A stretch of 64,000 nt of DNA from Achatina immaculata. Taxonomy: Eukaryota; Mollusca; Gastropoda; Stylommatophora; Achatinidae. Below the pieces are notes generated by a model. That model was not told where the DNA came from. It worked only from the letters and a program-made list of their open reading frames with translations, and did no database searches. How positions within the stretch are numbered: position 1 is the stretch's first letter; each line of letters opens with the position of its first letter. The DNA is taken from the NCBI GenBank assembly GCA_009760885.1, contig CM019716.1, positions 14,777,702-14,841,701 on the forward strand, written 5' to 3'. Positions 54,465 to 62,994 of this stretch are shown one piece after another. The translations under genes were made by a program, and so were the position numbers.

Positions 54465-56759
54465 ATGGTTCAGGGTCTTGAGACACCATTCTTACTGTCC
54501 CAGCCGGAGATAGAGTTGGTGGACTCAGTATGTGAGCTCCACACTAATCGCTTTCCCGTGTTGACAGTAATTAACCATTCTAGTAAACACATCGAGCTCA
54601 GACGTGGATGTGTTTTAGGAAAATTGACACCACTCATAGAGTCAGTTGACTCTATCCAGCAAGATTCTGGTATTGAGGAGACAACACCTGACAGTCGTTC
54701 TGAGACTATCGTTCGACAGGTTCAGTGCCCTGAAGTGCACAAGGACATAATATCCAGGTTGTTGACACAGAACAAGGATGTCTTTGCCTTGACTGATTCC
54801 GAGATATCGCATACCTCGACAGTGCAGATGGAGATTGATACAGGCGATCATCCGCCAATCTCCAGGAAATCCTACCGCACTCCGTTGGCGAGTAGAGAGG
54901 TGATAGAGAGGGCCGTCGAGAATATGTTGCGTGACGGAATAATTTCTCGCACGATCTCAGAGTGGTCATCACCAGTTGTCTTGGTGACTAAGAAAGATGG
55001 TACCCATCGTTTCTGCTGCGACTACCGTGCACTCAATGCGGTGACCCGTTCATTGTCATATCCATTGCCACGCATTGAGGACATCCTGAGCACGATCGGA
55101 AAAGCCACATTTTTCAGCACTTTGGATGCTCGTTGTGCCTTTTGGTGTATTCCCTTGTCCAAGGACGCTCAGCAGAAGTCAGCTTTTAGCTGTCATCTGG
55201 GTTCTTTCTGTTTTAATTACATGAGCTTTGGTTTAAAAGGGGCACCATCTACCTTTGTCGCACTCATGGACACAGTATTACAGGGCTTAGGCAAGTTTGC
55301 ACAAGCCTATATTGACGATATACTGGTGTTCACTGATGGAACGATCGAAGACCATGTTCGCGATCTTCAGGCGGTATTCGACCGATTGCGCGAGCACCAG
55401 GTCAAGCTCAAACCATCCAAATGTCACTTTGCGGCCTCTGAGACAAAGTATCTCGGGTATGTCATCAGCCAGTCAGGCATATCTCCTGATCCTGAGAAGG
55501 TCAGAGCCAGTGCCGACATGCCGTCTCCTTTGAATGTGAAGGAGGTGCGCTCTTTTTTGGGGACGTGCAGTTACTATCGACGTTTCATTCCCCACTTTTC
55601 GGAGATTGTGGCTCCCATAGTAGACCTCACCAAAAAGGGTCATCGGTTCAAATGGTCTCCAGTCTGTCAAATGGCGTTCGAGTCTTTGAAGGATCGCCTT
55701 GCGAAAGTACCGCTTCTCTCGCATCCTGACTTGCATAAGCCACTTACATTGTATACAGATGCTTCCAATGTTGCGGTTGGAGCCTGTTTGGTGCAGACGG
55801 CTTCTACTTCTGATGGGCTCTCAGTTGAAGAGCCATTATATTTCCTTTCGCAGAAGCTGTCGCGCTCGCAGACTAAGTGGTCTACTTTCGAGAGAGAAGC
55901 GTATGCCGTCCATTACGCCACGCAGAAGTTGAGATATTTTCTGGCAAATAGACATTTCGCTGTGAAGACTGACCATAGACCCTTGGTGGACGCATTTATC
56001 AGCAAACAGGAGATGTCAGACGTCAAGTTGCAGAGGTGGTTTGCTAACCTCCGCACCCTGGACCTTCATCCAGGTGCGCGGGAGACAACGTTGGCAAGTT
56101 TCGATCGTGCCACTTCTCTACCAGTACCAGTTCACGTTCTTGATGGGGACGTCCCTCAGTCACAAGGATCTGAGACATATGTCGTAAAGTCAGTGAGCGT
56201 TGTGGAGGCCTATTCACAGGCAGAGCCCCCGCTTGTAGTAGATTGCTCTGTGCAGACTGACTTGCCGTGTCCCTGTCAGCAGAAAGAGAGAGTAGAGAGG
56301 GCGACTAATACATTGTGTCCTATGGTTCAGGACGTCGCCATTAATGTATCGTTGCCTGGTGAGACCTTTCAGAGGCAGTATCAGCAAGATCTTTGTAGAT
56401 CTTACTTGCCACGTCCCATTAGACAGAGATTTTCTCTTCCGCCGCCTCCTCGTTTTGTTCCCAGGCTCCCACCGTGGTACCTGAAGGAAACCCAGCAGAG
56501 AGTGGTCCCAGAGCTCCTCCCTCCGACCACTATATGGAGGTGGATGCTTCCGCCTCAGCAGTTCCTATGTCGGTGGATGACTTGCGACCTCGGCATAGGC
56601 GGAAGAAACGGAAGAGAGCCGATATCTGCCATCAGTCTCAGAAGGAACACTGTCCTCACAGTGAAGATTATTTCCCTGAAGAGACTTCACCTAGTGCCGA
56701 CTGCGATACGGAGATTGATCAGTTGTACGTCTCCGATCGTAAGCTCGTTGTGGCAATAG
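54465..56759 (+). CDS. Gypsy reverse transcriptase and RNase H, integrase absent
   Basis: 764 codons in the same frame as the protease end. RT motifs: DGIISRTISEWSSPVVLVTK, HRFCCDYRALNAVT, FFSTLDARCAFWCIPL, FNYMSFGLKGAPSTF and QAYIDDILVF (catalytic YIDD). Connection: YLGYVISQSGISPDPEKV, EVRSFLGTCSYYRRFI. RNase H: TLYTDASNVAVGACLVQ, FEREAYAVHYATQKLRYFL, KTDHRPLVDAF. After the RNase H end (HPGARETTLASF) one expects an HHCC zinc finger and a DDE integrase, but neither is present. The frame enters a Pro-rich segment and then, past a frameshift near 56470, out-of-frame sequence of the DEK_C-like ORF. Pol is therefore an internally deleted form. Class: Ty3/gypsy by RT motifs and RNase H order. Confidence 0.88.
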   Translation: MVQGLETPFLLSQPEIELVDSVCELHTNRFPVLTVINHSSKHIELRRGCVLGKLTPLIESVDSIQQDSGIEETTPDSRSETIVRQVQCPEVHKDIISRLLTQNKDVFALTDSEISHTSTVQMEIDTGDHPPISRKSYRTPLASREVIERAVENMLRDGIISRTISEWSSPVVLVTKKDGTHRFCCDYRALNAVTRSLSYPLPRIEDILSTIGKATFFSTLDARCAFWCIPLSKDAQQKSAFSCHLGSFCFNYMSFGLKGAPSTFVALMDTVLQGLGKFAQAYIDDILVFTDGTIEDHVRDLQAVFDRLREHQVKLKPSKCHFAASETKYLGYVISQSGISPDPEKVRASADMPSPLNVKEVRSFLGTCSYYRRFIPHFSEIVAPIVDLTKKGHRFKWSPVCQMAFESLKDRLAKVPLLSHPDLHKPLTLYTDASNVAVGACLVQTASTSDGLSVEEPLYFLSQKLSRSQTKWSTFEREAYAVHYATQKLRYFLANRHFAVKTDHRPLVDAFISKQEMSDVKLQRWFANLRTLDLHPGARETTLASFDRATSLPVPVHVLDGDVPQSQGSETYVVKSVSVVEAYSQAEPPLVVDCSVQTDLPCPCQQKERVERATNTLCPMVQDVAINVSLPGETFQRQYQQDLCRSYLPRPIRQRFSLPPPPRFVPRLPPWYLKETQQRVVPELLPPTTIWRWMLPPQQFLCRWMTCDLGIGGRNGREPISAISLRRNTVLTVKIISLKRLHLVPTAIRRLISCTSPIVSSLWQ

Positions 56760-56917
56760 GGCAGATAATGGATACCGTGGACTTAGAAACGTTCACGATG
56801 AAAGATCTCCATAAAGCACTTATGGAAAAGTTCCCACTATTGGAACTAGATGGCAGGAAGCAGTTCATAGAACGTGTGGTGATCAACATATTAACTGCGA
56901 TTCCTTCTACTGAATAG
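56474..56917 (+). CDS. Gypsy C-terminal ORF with DEK_C-like domain
   Basis: 147 codons in a frame shifted relative to pol; the preceding Pro-rich pol sequence appears to run into it across a frameshift near 56470. Residues 1-45 are Pro/Ala/Ser-rich with MSVDDLRPRHRRKKRKRADI, a strongly basic nuclear-localisation-like patch. After an acidic stretch comes a compact helical domain at about residues 93-145: IGQIMDTVDLETFTMKDLHK, then ALMEKFPLLELDGRKQFIER and VVINILTAI. This fits the DEK C-terminal domain pattern (hydrophobic...D-L-x-T-x-T...hydrophobic-E-x-x-F...L-x-x-R-K-x-F-I), a winged-helix-like DNA-binding module of chromatin proteins. It is probably a captured host domain used for nuclear or chromatin targeting (inference). 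Confidence 0.65.
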   Translation: MVPEGNPAESGPRAPPSDHYMEVDASASAVPMSVDDLRPRHRRKKRKRADICHQSQKEHCPHSEDYFPEETSPSADCDTEIDQLYVSDRKLVVAIGQIMDTVDLETFTMKDLHKALMEKFPLLELDGRKQFIERVVINILTAIPSTE

Positions 56918-57325
56918 TTTGAAATCTATAGGGATTTCTAAAGAAAAGCACAATAGACACTAGTTGGGTAGTGTTCTTCGAAAAAGGAGTTCATCCTTTG
57001 CTTCTATCCTATTTCTATAGCAGTAGAAATAGATGGTGTAGTTCACAGAACTCAGTATTAAAAATGTAAATATATGTATATTTATGTTTGCACCACAAAT
57101 GTTTAACGTACTTAATTTGTACAAATTGTGCGTGCATGAAGTTTTTTTTTTTGTAGCTGAATATTCAGCTTTAAATTCATTGTTATCGCTCACAGTTCGT
57201 GAGAGTTTTCTGTGCAAGTTCGCAATTTTTGTTGTTGTTGTTGTTTGGTTGGAGATATTTGATGGCCAAATATCTACCTTTAGGGGGTGGGGAGATATTC
57301 TGTAACAGAATAGCCATTCTGTTCA
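56918..57325 (+). mobile_element. Gypsy 3' untranslated part
   Basis: AT-rich, with (TTG)n near 57229-57243 and AGGGGGTGGGGAGATATTC at 57282-57300. This purine-rich run 25 bp before the right terminal repeat could serve as a polypurine tract. Confidence 0.5.
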
Positions 57326-57515
57326 GAGAGTTTTTGTGTATTGCTAATAATTGTGTTGCGTAGACTACGTGATTAGGAAAGTACGTGTGCAAAGAAGTCG
57401 TTAGAAAGGTCCGTGTGAAAAAGCCGGTCGTTAGGCAGTCTTGGCGTGAATGTGTAACGGGATGGAAGTGTTTTGTGGAGCTGTGTGTTGGTCTAGAGAA
57501 ATATGATAGAGATAG
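57326..57515 (+). repeat. 190-bp terminal direct repeat (LTR-like), right
   Basis: Partner of 51480-51669; same length, about three substitutions. The near identity suggests a fairly recent insertion. Confidence 0.7.
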
Positions 57516-57612
57516 GAATGTAATTATTATGGTTTTAATGGAGACCACGTGGGATTATCTGTCTGTCTGTCTGTCAACATTCATTGTCTGGTTTCTGTCT
57601 GTGCCTTGCACA
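57516..57612 (+). repeat. 97-bp flanking direct repeat, right copy
   Basis: Partner of 51391-51479, longer by 8 bp owing to CTGT repeat expansion. Far too long for a normal gypsy target-site duplication (about 4-6 bp). Confidence 0.88.
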
Positions 57613-57778
57613 TCCAGTGCTGAGACCGTAGGATAAAGCGACGGGAAACGGACATGTCAATAATTCCCCCCCCCCTTTCCCAACAGAACAGCCTTTAACC
57701 TGGAAAACAGCCGGCACAAGAAGTCACGAACACATTTGCTCACTTTCTTGCTAATTAGTTCTAAATAATGAAGCTTAA

Positions 57779-58022
57779 TTTCTTGAAATAAAAACAAACT
57801 CAGTGAGCCAATCCCAGCGCAGGTGGCTCTCACCTTTATCCCATAAAAACGGGAAGTTTTTGTCTTGAAAGGTTGCTTCGCCAAAACAGAAATAACAGAT
57901 TAGTTGAAACTGGCGTTTACGGGCTTTAAAATCTAGGTAAACAGCGCCTGGTCGTAGTTCCTTACTTAAGTTGAGAAACGTTCTACTGGTTACAATTTAA
58001 GTTCACGAGGAACCAAGACGAG
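57779..58022 (+). promoter_or_regulatory. 5' flank of LRR gene unit 4
   Basis: Carries TTGAAATAAAAACAAACTCA, then GTGAGCCAATCCCAGC (CCAAT at 57808-57812), shared with units 1 and 3, and a TATA-like CCCATAAAAACGG about 35 bp further. Start context AACCAAGACGAG-ATG. Confidence 0.55.
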
Positions 58023-58112
58023 ATGAAGTGGACTATGAATGTTTTCATCATGATGGTCAGCATGGCTTGTATTCACCTGGACTTGTCTGCAACTTGTCCA
58101 TACGATTCTGAA
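58023..58112 (+). CDS. LRR gene unit 4, exon 1 (signal peptide)
   Basis: Thirty codons: MKWTMNVFIMMVSMACIHLD, then LSATCPYDSE and a phase-0 donor (GAA|GTGAGT). Length, phase and the CPYDS end match unit 1 exon 1. A hydrophobic core follows a Lys-containing start, with likely cleavage after LSA. No exon 2 counterpart is seen up to 64000, so the gene should continue beyond the window through an intron already filled with LINE and PLE insertions. Intact as far as seen. Confidence 0.72.
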
Positions 58113-58730
58113 GTGAGTATGCTCTAAATTCGTGAGTCATCACAGACACACTAACACTGACGAACATGTATGGTTATTTCATTCTGAAAGATTATTGCGA
58201 GAAAGATTTGAAAACCACAAAAAGTTTTATTTCTTGTTTTTAAAATCTGATTTATATTGTAACATTTCAAACCATGGAAACATGTTCCATTTTACTCAAA
58301 GCCACTGGAAACGGTTATGGAGAAGACGATGCTGAGATGTATACAAGAAAACTATGTGATTAATCTGATCTAACCGTTACAAGCACACGGCTCTCATTAA
58401 AATAGCAGAGAATGTATTTAAAACTATAAAAGACAATAATTAGTGCTACTTTCGCTAATTTCATGCAAGTATTCGAAAGGATCGACCACACATTTCTTGT
58501 AAAAATTGTTAAACATCTGTAAACTAATTATTAACGAAACAAGCTAATTTGTTCTATCATTTTCTCGGGTATATTACGCTGCATATTTCAAAAGATAAAG
58601 ATGGCCCCATAGCAAATGCCGTAGGGGGATGAAGCGTTAGAGACCTCATTATGCTGTGTGATCAGCGCTGCCTTTCCTTCCCAGATTTTCTCTGGTACCC
58701 ATTTTATGAGGCTTGGTCGACCTTGGGGGC
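58113..58730. other. Intron 1 of unit 4, first part
   Basis: AT-rich without recognised elements. Confidence 0.45.
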
Positions 58731-58734
58731 CGGA

Positions 58735-58832
58735 TTGGTCTGAAAAAAAAAATCGCGCTCAGGTGGGGATTAGAACCCTCGACCGTTTGGTTGCTAGACA
58801 ACTGTTTTAACCACTACGCTAGCCGGTCCCAA
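58735..58832 (-). repeat. tRNA-like SINE head, minus strand
   Basis: Minus strand: GACCGGCTAGCGTAGTGGTT (A box TAGCGTAGTGG), then 45 bp later GAGGGTTCTAATCCCC (B box), followed after CACCTGAGCGCGA by a T run that could end RNA polymerase III transcription. The box spacing is tRNA-like, but the acceptor stem does not close. A third SINE type in the window. Confidence 0.6.
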
Positions 58833-58834
58833 TA

Positions 58835-59150
58835 TTTCAAAAGGTTCAATTAAAATTTTTTTTTATGTTAATACTGGTTTACTGCAAAATGTTACTGGTA
58901 ATCCTCTACACTTCGCCATTCACAGAAATGATTTACCCAGTTCAAGTTAACGGACTCTTCACATTTTTCCGACCGTTTAACGTCTACTAAGTGACAGTGT
59001 CATTCTCTAATAATATTCTGTGCTTGTTTTCTCTACTCCCTCTGGTAAAATGTAGGCCCTTATTTTAGCAAGAAGAAGAAAAAAAAATTCTCCTTAAAAA
59101 TGTTCTCGGCCTGTTATAGGTTGCAGATTCTTAAGTGGGTTTAAATGTCC
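58835..59150. other. Intron 1 of unit 4, middle
   Basis: Nothing recognised. Confidence 0.4.
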
Positions 59151-59616
59151 CATTCTATATAAATGTAATATCCTGTATAAATGTAATATTCACCTATATA
59201 AATGTAATATACACCTGTATAAATGCAATATACACCTATTTAAATGTAATATCCACCCTCATTTATGCATGTAAAAGCTGGAAAATAACTAAAGGAAAAG
59301 AGAACAAATTAGACTCCTTTGAAAACGAATGCCCACGGAAAATACATGGTATAATGTGGAATGAATTCAAGAACACTGCAGAGATAAGACAGATGAGCAA
59401 ACAACAACCTGTCTCATGGGTTATCAGAAAAAGGAGATGGACATATGTCGGTTACGTGATGAGAAGAAACAGTCAGAGAATTCAAAAACAACCTATCAAG
59501 TGGAACACAACAGTCCGAAGGAAAATAGGTCGACCACGTGAAACTCTAAAGAGGACACTTATAAGAAGCCCAAATTAGTAGGCACACAATCTCTTAATGA
59601 GGTTGAAAAGTTCGAT
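59151..59616 (+). mobile_element. RTE-like LINE fragment (AAGAT-tail family), with local expansion
   Basis: LIYACKSWKITKGKENKLDS, RQMSKQQPVSWVIRKRRWTY, YVMRRNSQRIQKQPIKWNTT and RGRPRETL-like sequence. Upstream, 59150-59250 has about five diverged copies of TATAAATGTAATATCCACCT, an expansion of the segment that encodes NVISTLIY. The 3' UTR and tail are missing; it is cut at 59616 by a minus-strand LINE. Confidence 0.75.
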
Positions 59617-59820
59617 AGTACCTGTTAGCCTCTTTTGTATGTTACATAAAGTTTTGCTGTCTTCTGTTTTTGCTGCTTTCTCTGCCTCTTTGCCATATTG
59701 TCTATGTATTCTCTTTTATCCCTTGTAGGTGAACTTTTTACTTTCTTGTCTATTTCTTTGTATGTTGCTTTCGCCAGATCTTTTCCAAGATGTCTAGTTT
59801 GGCTGCTCGTTTTTCATGTA
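59617..59820 (-). mobile_element. RTE-like LINE, region between endonuclease and palm
   Basis: Minus strand: YKEIDKKVKSSPTRDKREYI, then DNMAK and, after a frameshift, EAEKAAKTEDSKTLCNIQKR. This is the conserved helical link between endonuclease and reverse transcriptase in RTE-like pols. It is the downstream continuation of the endonuclease part at 61441-62640, from which it is separated by a PLE. Confidence 0.75.
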
Positions 59821-59942
59821 CTTAAAGGTAAATAGATGTGTACGGTGCAGTTTTACAAGGTGGCAGAGGGAGTGAGTCAAGTGAGAAAAAACAAACAAAA
59901 AGTATGAGAGTGAGATGAGAATGTATAAATCAAAAACATACA

Positions 59943-59985
59943 ACATCCGATATTTCGGCGTGAGCCTTTTTCGAGGATTACATAC
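59943..59985 (-). ncRNA. Hammerhead-like motif in PLE arm (E)
   Basis: Minus strand: ATCC-TCGAAAAA-GGC-TCAC-GCC-GAAA-TATC-GGAT. Stem I is ATCC/GGAT, stem II GGC/GCC, and the cleavage triplet would be ATC. The core heptamer does not match CTGATGA, so this family is a weaker candidate. Confidence 0.3.
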
Positions 59986-60344
59986 ACAAACGAGACAAAA
60001 AAAAACAAACAAACTAAACGAACAAACTTATCTTAATGTGACATCCTCCAAAAGTAGGGAACCACAGAAATGTGTGTCCATTAGACGAGGCATAGAGACC
60101 ACGCGGGGCCACACACAGGATAAGCCGATAGAGCCAATCGTAAAGAAGAGGCAGAGAGAGGGAGGGAAACAGGTGGGTGAAGGGCAATAGAAACAGACGC
60201 TAGAGGAGAAATTGTCGGGGGGGGGGGAGGGGAAGCGGAGAGATAATGAGTGAAGATCATAAACGCCTGAAGTGAGAAAATGTGAAACTGGTGAATAGGA
60301 CAAGACCCTAGTACAAAAAAGAGAAGGGTGGAAAACTAAAACAG

Positions 60345-60776
60345 TTAAAGGAAGATGAAGACATTGTTAACTCCAGATTGATGGAGACAGCCATCCTGGA
60401 AAATAAGGCGCTGTTCTAGGACCCTCCGAAATCGTACATCAGCAGAAAAAGAACGGACCGCACTAACAGAAATGTTCCGTTTTACTCTGTGGTTGCTAAG
60501 GCAAAAATGTTTAGCCACAGGTGTCCAAGCTCTCTTAGAAATATCCTTAAGATGTTGGCGAAAGAGATCTCCTAAGCAGAAACCGATCTTACCTATATAC
60601 TTCATACCACAACGTTTGCACATAATAGCATAATTAACATTGCTTGAAGTGCAGGTGAAACCCTCCTGAACTGATAACGTGGACTTAGGGAAGTAGATGT
60701 GGCTAGCCTCGACAACAAATGGGCAAGTGTTGCATCTACGGCGTCCGCAACGTCTGGTACCACTAAAAAGTGTCAT
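60345..60776 (-). CDS. PLE GIY-YIG endonuclease domain (second family)
   Basis: 143 codons: RRCGRRRCNTCPFV (zinc-binding Cys), FTCTSSNVNYAIMCKRCGMK, then YIGKIGFCLGDLFRQHLKDI, with both halves of the GIY-YIG core recognisable (Y-A-I and Y-I-G) and the following Arg. HFCLSNHRVKRNISVSAVRS follows, and RRVLEQRLIFQ holds the conserved Glu. The motif residues are intact. The ORF is open to its stop, and upstream linker sequence continues across a frameshift near 60780. The reverse transcriptase is deleted, so the copy is non-autonomous. Confidence 0.85.
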   Translation of the reverse strand: MTLFSGTRRCGRRRCNTCPFVVEASHIYFPKSTLSVQEGFTCTSSNVNYAIMCKRCGMKYIGKIGFCLGDLFRQHLKDISKRAWTPVAKHFCLSNHRVKRNISVSAVRSFSADVRFRRVLEQRLIFQDGCLHQSGVNNVFIFL

Positions 60777-61230
60777 CTGTCTTAAGGCGATTTCGAACTA
60801 GAAGGTCCCTAAGGTTCTTGTCCCGTTTGTAGGCCACCAATGGGGGTTCCCCAAAAAGTTCACATGTATCAGGCTCGGTCTGGAGGAGATGGATATGGCG
60901 AAACAGTATTCTTTTAACTGCCAAACTATGTGAGTGGTGCGTGAGTACCAGTTTAACTCTGCCCGAGCTACAGTGCGGTTTAGGAGTGAAGGCTTGTTGC
61001 TTATATCGTTGTCTTCTCTAGCGGCTGTTTCTATTGCTCTTCCACCCACCTGTTTCCCTCCCTCTCTCCGCGTCTTCTTTACAATTGGCCATATCGGCTT
61101 ATCCTTTGTGTGGCCCCGCGTGGTCTCTATGCCTCGTCTAATGGACACACATTTCTGTGGTTCCTTGCTTTTGGAGGATGCCACATTAAGATACGTTTTT
61201 TTCATTTACTTTTTTGTCTCGTTTGTGTAT

Positions 61231-61272
61231 GTAATCCTCGAAAAAGGCTCACGCAGAAATATCGGATGTTGT
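61231..61272 (+). ncRNA. Hammerhead-like motif in PLE arm (F)
   Basis: Inverted partner of motif E: ATCC-TCGAAAAA-GGC-TCAC-GCA-GAAA-TATC-GGAT. Stem I is kept, but stem II has one mismatch (GGC/GCA). Confidence 0.28.
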
Positions 61273-61440
61273 ATGTTTTTGATTTATACATTCTCATCTC
61301 ATTCTCATACTTTCTATTTGTTTTTTCTCACTTGACTCACTCCCTCTGCCACCTTGTAAAATTGCACCATACACCTCTATCTACCTTTATTATTTGAACC
61401 AGTTTTACTGCAGTCGCCATCCCTTTTATCTTTCATGTAT

Positions 61441-62640
61441 GTACTTCCAAGTGTTTTATGACATCCATGCTTTTCTATTTGTTTTTTTTAGTCCAGCGCT
61501 TGCTTTTGCTGGTGTGATTATGGCTGTGCTGTAAGAATTCCATAATTCATCTATACCTATCTCCTCTACTTCACTGGGTGTTATGGAATGATTGGCAAGT
61601 TCCTGATTGAAATTACTGTTTGAATTCTCTTCTTGTAGACTGTAGCTGTTTATCTTTCTGTGTATTGATTTCTTGTGTTGTATTTTCAGTTTTAGTTTTA
61701 TTTTCCCTATACACAGATTGTGATCACTGTTTACATCTGCACCCCTATATGCCCTTACATCTATCAGAGATGCTCTGTATTGCGTTTTAATACAAAAATG
61801 ATCTATCATGTTTCTAGTTCTATCATCTGGAGATTTCCACGTTGTTTTATGTATCTCTTTGTGTGGAAATATTGTGCCTCCAATGACCATGCTCTCTGTT
61901 AGACATATTTCAATTAATCTTTCTCCGTTCTGATTAACCATGTCAATTACTTCCTTTCCCATTACTTTTTCAACGTCGGTGTTATCTTTCCCTACCGTAG
62001 CGTTGAAGTCCCCCATAGCAGTTAGGATGTCGTGTTTAGGGACTTTGTTAATGATTTGTTGTAATTGGTGATAGAAATCGTCTTTCACCTCATCATCTGC
62101 ATCGTTCGTGGGTGCATAACACTGTATTATTGTCATTCTTCCGGGTCTTAGGATGTATCGTGCTTTTATTATACGACTGTTCACTGGTTCACCTCTTTGC
62201 TGATATTTGACATAATTATACCTACCCCTTCTTGATGTTTACCGTCGTCTCTGCCTGAATGTAGTACTTACAGTTTTCCGCCGATCTTTTACCTGCTTCT
62301 GGCCATCATATTTCACTGATGCCCAGTACGTCTAAGTGGTATCTCTCCATTTCTTTGATGACCTGAGTAGTTTTTGTTGGTGCTGCCATCGTTCTTACAT
62401 TCCAGAATCCAATCTTTGTCACGTGTTTGGGGCCGACGAATGAGCTCTTTGGAGTTGGCATCCCTGATGCTCGGTTGGTTTCTGTGCGAGTTTCCATAAC
62501 GATATCTTTTTTTCCCGTCTGGAGTTGCCTCTAGATAGGTCCCAGGATAAGGTTGTTAGCCTTATGCCCAACTCCCGGTACAGGATATGTGACAAATCAA
62601 GCAGAATTCCGCTGATTTCTGCATGCCGGCGGGAGCGTTT
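61441..62640 (-). mobile_element. RTE-like LINE, endonuclease part
   Basis: Minus strand. The start of the coding region at 62497-62306 has HVTKIGFWNVRTMAAPTKTT and YHLDVLGISEI (Asn and Glu of the endonuclease). After a frameshifted gap the 242-codon frame 62184-61456 has MTIIQCYAPTNDADDE, ILTAMGDFNATVGKDNTDVE (Asp/Asn) and DVNSDHNLCIGKIKLKLK (terminal Asp-His). This is the apurinic-type endonuclease often misnamed 'craniofacial development protein 2-like'. Fairly intact; its pol continues beyond the nested PLE at 59820-59617. Confidence 0.85.
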
Positions 62641-62990
62641 AAAAAAAAAAGTCCGCCATCTTGCACGTCACACCGTACTAAATAAGTGTGATCCAGGAAG
62701 CTAGCAACTGTTTATTACACAAGCTGAACAAACAACACTGGTCATCAGAGACATTAGCGGCGACACACACAATACATAAAACAGTTACATTCAGCAAAAG
62801 GAACACTCAAATCAACACAGCGCTGGAAATTACCCATCATTCCCCAACTATAGAGTCCAAATTAATTAACTCATATTGTAAAAAGGTTCTACCATCTAAC
62901 TAATCACTAAAATAATATGATCTCATATTGGTCAATTAACCATCATAGATATATTCTGTATTGCTTACGTAACTTTCATGGAGATATTAT
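62641..62990. other. Spacer, possible LINE scrap
   Basis: The plus frame 62688-62903 (LNKQHWSSETLAATHTIHKT) faintly resembles the C-terminus of the I-type LINE (NYWPSETTKEDKLYGSIHEL). Too weak to assign. Confidence 0.3.
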
Positions 62991-62994
62991 GTTT

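Larger units (their letters stand above)
59813..61440 (-). mobile_element. Penelope-like element nested in a LINE
   Basis: Inverted arms of about 370-390 bp: 59828-60220 (AAATAGATGTGTACGGTGCA, ACAAGGTGGCAGAGGGAGTG, GAGGCATAGAGACCACGCGG) and 61015-61385 (its reverse complement). The interior holds only the 3' part of PLE pol on the minus strand: the linker GEPPLVAYKRDKNLRDLLV near 60855-60790 and GIY-YIG at 60345-60776. The flanks share TTTCATGTA (59812-59820 and 61431-61439), a likely target duplication, inside an RTE-like LINE. A second PLE family, distinct from 45.3 and 63.0 kb. Confidence 0.82.

Noticed and set aside
51480..57515. Endogenous retrovirus
   Set aside because: No envelope-like ORF (no signal peptide, furin site or transmembrane pattern); the final ORF is DEK_C-like, and the RT motifs are those of Ty3/gypsy retrotransposons.
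58735..58832. Functional tRNA gene on the minus strand
   Set aside because: Box spacing is good, but no 7-bp acceptor stem or clean anticodon arm can be drawn; more likely a SINE head.
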